NCBI GenBank assembly: GCA_964473155.1
Contig: CAYYNT010000010.1
Location: 1-64,000, forward strand
Length of the DNA stretch: 64,000 nucleotides
Source of the DNA: JAJFUG01 sp964473155
GTDB taxonomy: Bacteria; Gemmatimonadota; Glassbacteria; GWA2-58-10
Direction: 5' to 3'
The position numbers were made by a program, and so were the translations under genes. This document shows positions 51,357 to 58,902 of this stretch, piece after piece (the first letter of the stretch is position 1; each line of letters begins with the position of its first letter). A model generated the notes under the pieces. The model saw only the letters and a program-made list of their open reading frames with translations. It made no database searches and had not been told where the DNA came from.

Positions 51357-51429
51357 ATTAGTCGGGAGAGAAATCTCCACGGACATGGCCCGCGGGCCAT
51401 CGGGACCAACCTGCGCCGGGAGAGCGGAC

Positions 51430-51603
51430 ATGGGAATTGAAAGTCTCAGCCTGGCGCTGCAAGTCCAGACCACCCTTGAGCGTAAAGCTCTCGACAATCA
51501 GGCCGCCAACGTGATGCAGCTTGTAAGCAGCGTCACCGGGGAGGATCCCGCCAGGGGCGGCCGTGATGATAAGCTGGGCAAGGTGCTGGACCTGCGCGCC
51601 TGA
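51430..51603 (+). CDS. YjfB-like small putative motility protein
   Basis: A 57-residue protein starting at ATG 51430, with GGGAGAG 5 nt upstream. The opening MGIESLSLALQVQTTLERKALDNQAANVMQLV resembles the YjfB_motility family ('MDIA.LSM.LSQ......V...v...A.d........ll'), whose members are short and under flagellar sigma control. A sigma-28-like promoter upstream supports this. The molecular role of YjfB is not established. It is followed by a terminator, so it forms a single-gene unit. A longer open frame upstream, overlapping ubiX, is rejected as it lacks a ribosome-binding site. Confidence 0.6.
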   Translation: MGIESLSLALQVQTTLERKALDNQAANVMQLVSSVTGEDPARGGRDDKLGKVLDLRA

Positions 51604-51630
51604 ACTGAAACGACAGCGCGCTATAACAGG

Positions 51631-51671
51631 AAGGGGGCTGTCCTTTTACGGGGCGGCCCTCTCTTTTTTTC
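51631..51671 (+). terminator. Terminator after the YjfB-like gene
   Basis: A GGGGGCTGTCC arm pairs imperfectly with GGGGCGGCCCTCT, followed by CTTTTTTT, about 30 nt after the stop codon. Confidence 0.75.
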
Positions 51672-51777
51672 CGGCTGGCCTCCTTTCCTGTTTGACCTTC
51701 CGTCCCCAAAGCCTTATCTTTTTGTCCTGATTCATAATCCCATAGTTGAATCCATCCTGAGCCACACAGAGGCGCCA

Positions 51778-53169
51778 ATGAAAAGAAATCCTTTACTTAC
51801 CGTAATTATCCTGCTCTCAGGTATATTCCAGTTACAGGCCCAGAACCTGGTGACTGTGCGCCCTCAGATTATAGACAGCCTTCTGCTCAACCCCGGAGCC
51901 GGATTCAACACCTCGCAGCACCTTGACCGCAGGCAAGGGCCGGATGGCCATTACCGTTACAGCGATCCACAATTGCCTTTTGAGCAGTACCCCCGGACTA
52001 CTGTGGCCTATCTGAGGTTCGAATGGCGTTTTCTGGAACCGGAGCCGGGCAAATTCAACTGGTGCATAATCGACGATGCCCTGAAACTGGCGGTCGAGCG
52101 TGGGCAGGCCCTGGCTTTCCGCGTTGTTCCCTACTCCAACGGCCCGGGACGGGATATTCCGGATTGGCTGCGCGCCGAAATTGGCGAATCCGACAGCCTG
52201 CCGCACTCGTTCTGGCGGGTAAAGCACAGCGAGCCGCAGTATATCCGGGCCATGACCCGTCTGGCCGCCGCCCTGGGGGAGCGTTACGATGGCCACCCGG
52301 ACATCGAGTTCGTGGATGCCGGGATAGTTGGTTTCTGGGGTGAGGGCGCGGGCAGTGAGCTTCTGCCCCAGACGGCCCGAGAAGCCCTGGTGGATGCCTG
52401 GCTGAATGCGTTCAAAAAGACTCAAATTGTCATGCTCCTGACTGACGAGCGCACAAACAAGTACGCCATGAGCCGCGGCAACCCGGGCTGGCGCGTGGAC
52501 TGCCTGGGCGACCTGGGTTTCTGGGCCGCGGAGCAGAACGGCTGGCGTCACATGTACGACTACTACCCCCAGGCCATCCAGGGATTCGGCGTGAGCGAGG
52601 CCTGGAAAACCGCCCCGGTGGTTTTAGAGACCTGCGGAGCAATCAGCTCATGGAAAGACCACGAGCATTACGACAGCACTCAGGTGGCCTATATTCTTAA
52701 CCAGGCGCTCAAGTGGCACATTTCGATATTGAACGATAAAAGCACCCCTGTCCCCCCGGAATGGCGTCCGATGGTGGACAACTGGCTCAAAAAGGTGGGG
52801 TACCGCCTGGCGCTGCGCAAGTTTGCCTACCCATCGTCTGTCCCCCCGCTGGGCAAGCTGGCATTCAGCTCCTGGTGGGAAAACCAGGGCGTGGCCCCCT
52901 GCTACCGCGACTGGCCGGTGGCGCTTCGACTGACAGGGAAAACCCGGACTTTGGTGCTGACAACCGACAGCGACATCCGCAAGTGGCTGCCTGGAGACGC
53001 GGTTTTCGACAGCGCCGTGTTCCTTCCGGCTGACATGCCTGAGGGCGCATACGATCTTTCCATCGGCATCCTCGATCCGCGAACCGGGAAGCCCGGTATC
53101 CGCCTGGCCGTTGCCGGACGGGATGCGGAGGGCTGGTACAGGCTGGGTGAAATAAATGTCGCGCGTTGA
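51778..53169 (+). CDS. Secreted DUF4832 protein, copy 1
   Basis: A 463-residue exported protein with a signal peptide (~1-21, cut after LQAQ). The N-terminal half resembles a TIM-barrel glycosidase-like domain (LLNPGAGFNTSQ, FEWRFLEPEPGKFNWCIIDDAL, PDIEFVDAGIVGFWGEGAGS). The C-terminal DUF4832 beta-domain (~285-455) has WRPMVDNWLKKVGYRLALRKFAYP, FSSWWENQGVAPCYRDWPVALRL and DSDIRKWLPGD. The acidic residues FWGEG and FEWR..EP suggest hydrolase activity on a glycan, but none is proven for the family. A paralogue at 54943 shares most of these blocks. It heads an operon with the amidohydrolase and copy 2. Confidence 0.8.
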   Translation: MKRNPLLTVIILLSGIFQLQAQNLVTVRPQIIDSLLLNPGAGFNTSQHLDRRQGPDGHYRYSDPQLPFEQYPRTTVAYLRFEWRFLEPEPGKFNWCIIDDALKLAVERGQALAFRVVPYSNGPGRDIPDWLRAEIGESDSLPHSFWRVKHSEPQYIRAMTRLAAALGERYDGHPDIEFVDAGIVGFWGEGAGSELLPQTAREALVDAWLNAFKKTQIVMLLTDERTNKYAMSRGNPGWRVDCLGDLGFWAAEQNGWRHMYDYYPQAIQGFGVSEAWKTAPVVLETCGAISSWKDHEHYDSTQVAYILNQALKWHISILNDKSTPVPPEWRPMVDNWLKKVGYRLALRKFAYPSSVPPLGKLAFSSWWENQGVAPCYRDWPVALRLTGKTRTLVLTTDSDIRKWLPGDAVFDSAVFLPADMPEGAYDLSIGILDPRTGKPGIRLAVAGRDAEGWYRLGEINVAR

Positions 53170-53222
53170 ATTCAATCCTTTCGGACAGCGGCCCGGTGAA
53201 CCTTTTCCAGGAAGGCGCATAA

Positions 53223-54902
53223 ATGAAACTCAGCCAGGCATCCCTGCTCTTTCTGTTCATAGCCGTGGCAACATCCTGCTCGGAGGCTCCCGTGGCCGAT
53301 CTCGTGCTGCTTAACGGCAAAGTGGTGACAGTGGACAAATCCATTCCCCACGCCAGCGCGGTGGCGGTCGCGGGCAACCGCATACTGGCCGTGGGTGCGG
53401 ACAAAGAGATAAGCAGGCACATCAAGGACGGAACGACACGGGTGATTGACCTGAAAGGCCGGACCGCTCTTCCGGGGTTCAACGACTCGCATTCGCATAT
53501 CATCTCGGTCGGCTCGGCGCTTGAAAAGGTGGACCTGAGCGGAGTGGAAAGCTTCGAGGAATTCGCCCGGCGGGTGAAAGAGCGCGTGGCTGTCTCGAAG
53601 CCCGGCGAATGGATCGAGGGACGCGGCTGGGACCAGAGCCTTCTGCCCGGCCAGGCCTGGCCGACCAGGCAGCTTATCGACTCGATCTCGCCGGAGAACC
53701 CGGTTGTGTTGAGCCGTACCGACAGCCACAGCCGTCTGGTCAATTCGGTTGTTCTCAAAATGTCCGGCATCACGAAAGAGACTCACGATCCCGAGGGCGG
53801 CCAGATACTGCGTGACCCATCCACCGGCGAGCCTACCGGGGTGCTCAAGGAGAACGCCATGGGCCTGATGCGCGGCCCGGACAGCCCGGCGGATGGCGGG
53901 CGCGAGGCCGGCCGCCGACACCTTCGCCTGGCCCTGGAGGCCGCCCGCCGCTTTGGCGTAACCAGCCTGACCCATTTCAACGGGGAGGATGAGCTGTTCG
54001 AGGAGGCCCTGGCCGAGGGCGAGCTTACCTGCCGGATCAACCTGGGGCAGGCGCTTACCGCTGACCCGGAAAAGCTGGCCGAATACCGCATTCTGCGAGA
54101 AAAACGCCGCGACAACCTGAGCCTTCGGTTCGGGCCGCTCAAAGCTTTTATCGACGGGACCCTGGGATCATCCACGGCGGCGATGATCGAACCTTTCAGC
54201 GATGACAGCGCCTCGTGCGGGACCGTGGTCACCCCGGTCGAGGAAATGGAGCGCATGATCCTGGCCGCCGACCACGACAGTTTCCAGGTGGCGATCCATG
54301 CCATCGGCGACCGCGGGTCAAGGATAGTCCTGGACGCCGTTGAAAAGGCCCAGGCCGCCAACGGGACTCGCGACGCGCGTCACCGTGTCGAACACGCCTC
54401 GGTGCTTTCGCCGCAGGATATCCCCCGCTTTGCCGCTCTCGGCGTCATCGCCTCCGGGCAGCCCTCGTTCTGCAGCTCGGACATGCATTTCGCCACCGGC
54501 CGTCTTGGCCCGGAGCGCTGCCGGTTCACCTATGCCTGGCGCAGCCTTCTGGAGGCAAACGCGCTCATGTCTTTCGGCACCGATTCCCCGATCGAGTCGC
54601 TCGATCCGCTGCAGGGCCTGTTCGCCGCAGTGACGCGCAAGGACCGCAGCGGAAACCCGGCGGAGGGCTGGTTCCCGGAACAGAAAATCACGCTGGAGCA
54701 GGCGGTGGAAGTCTACACCCTGGGTTCAGCCAGGGCGGAATTCATGGAAAACGAAAAAGGCTCGCTCACCGCGGGCAAGCTGGCCGATATAGTGGTGCTG
54801 AACGGAGACCTGTTCGGTACTCCTCCGGACAGCATCATGCAGTTCAAGGTCGATTACACGGTGTTCGACGGCAAAGTGGTGTATGAAAGCGGATCTAATT
54901 GA
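53223..54902 (+). CDS. Exported amidohydrolase (YtcJ-like) with possible lipoprotein signal
   Basis: A 559-residue metal-dependent amidohydrolase of the Amidohydro_3 group. The N-terminus (KLSQASLLFLFIAVATSCSE) looks like a lipoprotein signal with a lipobox-like ATSC. The catalytic domain shows the HxH pair in PGFNDSHSHIIS, IEGRGWDQSLLPGQAWPTRQLID, VAIHAIGDRGSRIVLDAVEKA, HRVEHASVLSPQDIPRFA, FGTDSPIESLDPLQGLFAAVTR and the closing KGSLTAGKLADIVVLNGDLF. Relatives act on amides or urea-like bonds; the substrate is unknown. It lies 53 bp after DUF4832 copy 1 and 40 bp before copy 2, so it probably works with them on an amide-containing substrate in the periplasm. Confidence 0.85.
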   Translation: MKLSQASLLFLFIAVATSCSEAPVADLVLLNGKVVTVDKSIPHASAVAVAGNRILAVGADKEISRHIKDGTTRVIDLKGRTALPGFNDSHSHIISVGSALEKVDLSGVESFEEFARRVKERVAVSKPGEWIEGRGWDQSLLPGQAWPTRQLIDSISPENPVVLSRTDSHSRLVNSVVLKMSGITKETHDPEGGQILRDPSTGEPTGVLKENAMGLMRGPDSPADGGREAGRRHLRLALEAARRFGVTSLTHFNGEDELFEEALAEGELTCRINLGQALTADPEKLAEYRILREKRRDNLSLRFGPLKAFIDGTLGSSTAAMIEPFSDDSASCGTVVTPVEEMERMILAADHDSFQVAIHAIGDRGSRIVLDAVEKAQAANGTRDARHRVEHASVLSPQDIPRFAALGVIASGQPSFCSSDMHFATGRLGPERCRFTYAWRSLLEANALMSFGTDSPIESLDPLQGLFAAVTRKDRSGNPAEGWFPEQKITLEQAVEVYTLGSARAEFMENEKGSLTAGKLADIVVLNGDLFGTPPDSIMQFKVDYTVFDGKVVYESGSN

Positions 54903-54942
54903 GAGTTCACCTGTCTGATTCAAACCGTTCATGGAGGACAAG

Positions 54943-56388
54943 ATGAAACGTGCGTGGCTGGCGGCTGTGGTTTATCTTCTCTGCGCCTGGGGCGTTTCTG
55001 AGGCTCAGGAGACTGTGCTCGTAAGGTTCAACGAGACCGATGAGGTGCTTATCAATCCCGGGATCGGGTTCAACACGTTCCAGCGTTTCAACGGCGACAC
55101 CCTCAACGGCGGCTCGGGCTGGACCGAGGGATTCCCCATCGAGTACCAGAAGTTCGACGGCGACCTGACCAATCCGGACCACCCCGCTACTACGACCGCC
55201 TATTTCCGGGTCTACTGGAAATTCCTGGAGCCGGAGGATGACAAGTACAACTGGGAGATGATCGATAAGGCGCTCAGGACCGCGGCCGAGCGCGGCCAGA
55301 CCCTTCTGCTCAGAATAGCGCCCTATGGCACCGGCCCCGAGAGGGATGTTCCGGACTGGGTGCGGACAATATTCGGGCCGGAAAAATCACGCGCCACAAA
55401 AGATGTGGATCAGGTTCAGGGTGAGGACCGCTGGCGGGTGAGCGCCAACGATCAGCGCTATCTGGACACTTTCACCGACATGATCCGCGACCTGGGGGCG
55501 CGCTACGACGGGCACCCGGACCTGGAGCTTGTGGACATGGCTCTCTGCGGCTACTGGGGCGAGGGCGCGGGAAGCAGCGAGTTGACCGACCACGCACGCC
55601 GCACACTGGTGGACGCCTATCTTGAAGCCTTCCCCAAAACGCACAAAGTCATGCTGCTGTCCGATGAGAAAACCAACAGGTACGGCCGCTCGAATGCCAA
55701 TGTCGGCTGGCGCGTGGACTGCCTCGGCGACCTGGGATTCTGGGCCAAGGAGCAGGCAGGCTGGACCCACATGTATGATTATTACCCGCAGGGGATTATC
55801 AATTTCGGAATGGAGGACGCCTGGAAAACAGCCCCGGTGAGCCTTGAAATATGCGGCACCATGCTGAGCTGGCGCGACAAGCAGGGCTACGGGCCAAAAG
55901 AAGTCAAGTACATCTTTGACCAGGCCCTCAAGTGGCACATCTCCAGTTTCAACGCCAAGAGCAGCGCCGTGCCAAAAGAGTGGTGGCCGCTGGTCAACGA
56001 CTGGCTTAAAAAGATGGGGTACCGGTTCGTGCTGCGCAAGTTTACTTACCCTTCGGAAGTGCGCCAGCAGGGCAAGCTCGCGTTCACCTCGTGGTGGGAG
56101 AACACCGGTGTGTCCCCCGCCTACCGCGACTGGCCGGTTGCGCTGAGGTTGAAAAGCGCCGCCCGCACCGAGGTGCTTGTCACGGACAGCGATATCCGCA
56201 AGTGGCTGCCCGGTGACGCTCTGTTCGACAGCGCGGTGTTCGTGCCTCTGGACATGCCGATTGGCGAGTACGAGCTTTCTCTGGCCATTGTGGAGCCGAA
56301 CACGCGCAAGCCGCACGTGCGCCTGGCGATCCCTGGACGCGACAGCGAGGGCTGGTATCCGCTGGGCAAGATCAAGGTGACAAAATAG
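54943..56388 (+). CDS. Secreted DUF4832 protein, copy 2
   Basis: A 481-residue exported paralogue of the gene at 51778. The ATG at 54943 follows ATGGAGGAC. The signal peptide ends near SEAQ. Matching blocks include LINPGIGFNTFQRFNGD, YWKFLEPEDDKYNWEMIDKAL, GHPDLELVDMALCGYWGEGAGSS, KVMLLSDEKTNRYG, DYYPQGIINFGMEDAWKTAP, SWWENTGVSPAYRDWPVALRL and DSDIRKWLPGDALFDSAVFVP. It carries an insertion of about 20 residues (SRATKDVDQVQGEDRW) relative to copy 1. Function unknown, likely glycan hydrolysis. It is last in the three-gene operon, and a degenerate palindromic repeat follows. Confidence 0.8.
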   Translation: MKRAWLAAVVYLLCAWGVSEAQETVLVRFNETDEVLINPGIGFNTFQRFNGDTLNGGSGWTEGFPIEYQKFDGDLTNPDHPATTTAYFRVYWKFLEPEDDKYNWEMIDKALRTAAERGQTLLLRIAPYGTGPERDVPDWVRTIFGPEKSRATKDVDQVQGEDRWRVSANDQRYLDTFTDMIRDLGARYDGHPDLELVDMALCGYWGEGAGSSELTDHARRTLVDAYLEAFPKTHKVMLLSDEKTNRYGRSNANVGWRVDCLGDLGFWAKEQAGWTHMYDYYPQGIINFGMEDAWKTAPVSLEICGTMLSWRDKQGYGPKEVKYIFDQALKWHISSFNAKSSAVPKEWWPLVNDWLKKMGYRFVLRKFTYPSEVRQQGKLAFTSWWENTGVSPAYRDWPVALRLKSAARTEVLVTDSDIRKWLPGDALFDSAVFVPLDMPIGEYELSLAIVEPNTRKPHVRLAIPGRDSEGWYPLGKIKVTK

Positions 56389-56404
56389 AGCGGTAGATTG
56401 GACA

Positions 56405-56540
56405 TACAGGGGCTATCCCAAAAATTCTGAGATTCTGCTATTTGTGAATTGATACAATCTCTATCTATTCGCAAATCAAGTATTTCCGTAGGGGCGACCG
56501 GCCGGTCGCCCCTACAATCAGGCTTTGGAACCCTTTTTCT
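56405..56540. repeat. Decayed copy of the palindrome-centred repeat family
   Basis: A perfect 28-bp palindrome (56488-56515, half-site GTAGGGGCGACCGG) is set in AT-rich flanks. The left part (AGGGGCTATCCCAAAA..., AGATTCTGCTAT...) is related to the element at 9792-9928. The right inverted end is degenerate. Confidence 0.62.
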
Positions 56541-56628
56541 TTAAGGTAGCTCAAGGTTCTCTTTTCAAACCGGTTTCCTGAAATAACTCAGCAGAGCGTC
56601 CCCGCAAACCTGAAAGAAGGAACCCGCC

Positions 56629-58074
56629 ATGCCGAACCAGCCCCGAGCCTGCCAGCCTGACAAATGCTCCCGCCGGACTTTCCTCGGATCCTGTGGCGCA
56701 GCCGCCGTGGGAATCGGAGCGTTGTCGATGTTCCCGTCCTGGAGCGGCGGCATTCTCTCCGCCGCGGAAACAGACGCCGGAAAGAAATCCCGTATCCGCC
56801 TGGTCTTCGCCTATCCCGATCCATCCAAACCGATCTGGCCCAATATCGGGTATGATTTCGACGGGCATATCCGCGAGGTGACGCAGAAACTCGCCGCCGG
56901 GTGCCCATCGGTGGAGTTCCTCCCGGTGACGATATCCGACGGAAACGCGGATGCCGCTAAAAAAATAGTCACCGGTGACGGGAACAATGTGGATGGATAC
57001 CTGGTTTACATGGCGGGCTGCCTCTGGGGCGAAACTCCGGAGACAATCGCCGCCGCGGGCAAGCCCACCGTGATCGCGGACAACCTTTTCGCCGGATCGG
57101 GCAAGTTCCTTGTCGGTTCTGCCGCGGCCCGCCGCGCCGGCCGCCGAGTGGTGGCGGTCTCGAGCTCGAATTTCCAGGACACTGTTGACGCCGTGAACTG
57201 CATCCATGCAATCGGTGCGCTTTCCCGCTCGAAAGTGCTGGTCGTGGGCAGCGAGCCGAGCCGGATCGCAATCCAGACCTACGGGACCGGCATCCAGTCT
57301 GTCGGTTACCCGGAGGTCAACGAGTTCTACAGAAAGGTGGACCGCAAGGAGGCGCAGGCGGTGGCGGACCGCTGGATAAAAACCGCCGGGAAAGTGATCG
57401 AGCCGAAACGGGAAACGATTGTTGATTCAGCGGCGATGTACCTGACCATGGATGGCCTGCTCGTAACGCGCGGCGCGGACGCGATAGCAGTCAACTGCCT
57501 GAGCGGCATCTACGCCGGCGAAATGGTGGAGGCCTACCCGTGCCTCGGATTCATGGCCCTGGACGACAGCGGTAAGGTGGGGGCCTGCGAGGCCGACCAG
57601 CGTTCCACTATAACCAAGCTCCTGATGAAATACCTGGCGGGACGGCCGGGCTTTATCTCCGACCCGGTGATCGACACCGCCACCAACCGCATCATCTACG
57701 CCCATTGCGTGGCCCCGACCAGAGTGTTCGGGCCGGAGGGACCGGCGAACCCGTTCCATATCCGCGACCATTCCGAGGACCGCAAGGGCGCCTGCAACCG
57801 ATCGCTGATGCCGCTGGGCGAGACCGTGACCACGATCATGTTCGATGCGGAAAAGAAAAAAGTGATCATGCATCAGGGCGTGACAGTGGAGAATGTGGAT
57901 GAGGACAAGGCCTGCCGCACCAAATTAGCCGTGGAGGTCAAGGGCGACATCCACAAGCTGCTGGAGCAATGGGACGAGTGGGGCTGGCACCGTGTGACAT
58001 TCTATGGCGACCACCGCCGCAAAGTGATCGATACCGCGGCCTTATTAGGGTTCGGGGTGGTCGAGGAAGCCTGA
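56629..58074 (+). CDS. Tat-exported L-fucose/L-arabinose isomerase-like protein
   Basis: A 481-residue protein. The N-terminus has a canonical twin-arginine signal (CSRRTFLGSCGAAAVGIGAL, ~13-32), so it is exported folded. The rest resembles the FucI/AraA superfamily. A Rossmann-like half (~55-250: RLVFAYPDPSKPIWP, GYLVYMAGCLWGETPETIAAAGKP) is followed by a half with EAYPCLGFMALDDSGKVGACEADQRSTIT, YAHCVAPTRVFGPEG and HSEDRKGACNRSLMPLGETVT. The acidic and histidine residues that bind Mn in isomerases appear to be present (E, D and H in these blocks). An exported sugar isomerase is unusual; it could act on a released sugar in the periplasm or be a binding protein. GGAAC and AAGG sequences precede the ATG. 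Confidence 0.72.
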   Translation: MPNQPRACQPDKCSRRTFLGSCGAAAVGIGALSMFPSWSGGILSAAETDAGKKSRIRLVFAYPDPSKPIWPNIGYDFDGHIREVTQKLAAGCPSVEFLPVTISDGNADAAKKIVTGDGNNVDGYLVYMAGCLWGETPETIAAAGKPTVIADNLFAGSGKFLVGSAAARRAGRRVVAVSSSNFQDTVDAVNCIHAIGALSRSKVLVVGSEPSRIAIQTYGTGIQSVGYPEVNEFYRKVDRKEAQAVADRWIKTAGKVIEPKRETIVDSAAMYLTMDGLLVTRGADAIAVNCLSGIYAGEMVEAYPCLGFMALDDSGKVGACEADQRSTITKLLMKYLAGRPGFISDPVIDTATNRIIYAHCVAPTRVFGPEGPANPFHIRDHSEDRKGACNRSLMPLGETVTTIMFDAEKKKVIMHQGVTVENVDEDKACRTKLAVEVKGDIHKLLEQWDEWGWHRVTFYGDHRRKVIDTAALLGFGVVEEA

Positions 58075-58092
58075 GAGCGCGGCAGAAAACGA

Positions 58093-58222
58093 AAAGCGGC
58101 TGTTTAAAGTCTTCGTTTCTTCTCTTTGCGAGTTGCAGCTGCATATAACAGCTTGCATTTAAAGCACTTGCGTAGGGGCACGGCGCGCCGCGCCCCTACA
58201 TCCAAGACTTTCAAGACACACC
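58093..58222. repeat. Third copy of the palindrome-centred repeat family
   Basis: A near-perfect palindrome (58172-58199, half-site GTAGGGGCACGGCG, one mismatch) is flanked by degenerate GGCTGTTTAAAGTC and AAGACTTTCAAGAC ends that match the terminal repeats of the element at 9792-9928. Confidence 0.62.
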
Positions 58223-58252
58223 ACTCTACTTTCATTCATGCATTTCATTGAT

Positions 58253-58792
58253 TCACTTTTTTTCTTCGTCCAGCAAGTCGCCGTAATGCTTCCTGGTGCA
58301 CTCCGGGCAGATGCCATGGCTGAACTCGGCCTCGGAATGCTCCTTGATGTATTTTTCGAGCTGCACCCAATCGCTCCGCGGATCTTGATCTATCCTGATT
58401 TTTTTGCAGTAACTGCAAATAGGAAGGATGCCTTTCAGGACATTGACTTCGCGGGACAGTTCCTGCATCTGCCTGGAATTTTTGTCAATAAGATACGCAA
58501 AGATTAAAAGAACGGACATCCGGATTATCATATTGATTACACTTGCTTCCCAGGGCCAGAGTTCGTGCCAGAAAAACTCGAAAGCCAGCCTTATCGCCGG
58601 GAGCAAGATGGAAAGCAGAATACTCCAGTTCAGCCGGTTGATCCAGGCTAATAACGCCACCGGGATCAGGTACAGAATAGGAAAATGGATAAGCGCGCCG
58701 GTTATATAATCTATCAGAAGAAAAACCGCAGCCAGGAGCAATGTCCCATACAAGTAAATCTTCGAATCCCTGCATTTCACCAGGCGCAACAT
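58253..58792 (-). CDS. Small membrane protein with C-terminal CSYCKK...CPEC motif
   Basis: 179 residues from the ATG at 58792, which follows GGAGGGG; a longer frame would overlap the next gene and has no such site. Four hydrophobic segments (~11-110: IYLYGTLLLAAVFLLIDYITG, FPILYLIPVALLAWI, NWSILLSILLPAI, INMIIRMSVLLIFAYLI) are followed by a short coiled helix. A cysteine domain comes next: LPICSYCKKIRIDQD and SHGICPECTRKHYGDLL. This C-terminal domain is often found at the end of PAS, GGDEF and histidine-kinase proteins, with CxxC pairs that may bind metal or sense redox. Here no kinase or GGDEF domain accompanies it. Function unknown. Confidence 0.65.
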   Translation of the reverse strand: MLRLVKCRDSKIYLYGTLLLAAVFLLIDYITGALIHFPILYLIPVALLAWINRLNWSILLSILLPAIRLAFEFFWHELWPWEASVINMIIRMSVLLIFAYLIDKNSRQMQELSREVNVLKGILPICSYCKKIRIDQDPRSDWVQLEKYIKEHSEAEFSHGICPECTRKHYGDLLDEEKK

Positions 58793-58902
58793 TGCCCCTC
58801 CAGGCAGCGGGAATGCAATCTTCCCTGCACTATCGAGTTTTTCTGTATTTAATATTACTTCAGGTTGCAGCACTTGTAAATACACGTCAATTAACGAAAA
58901 AT

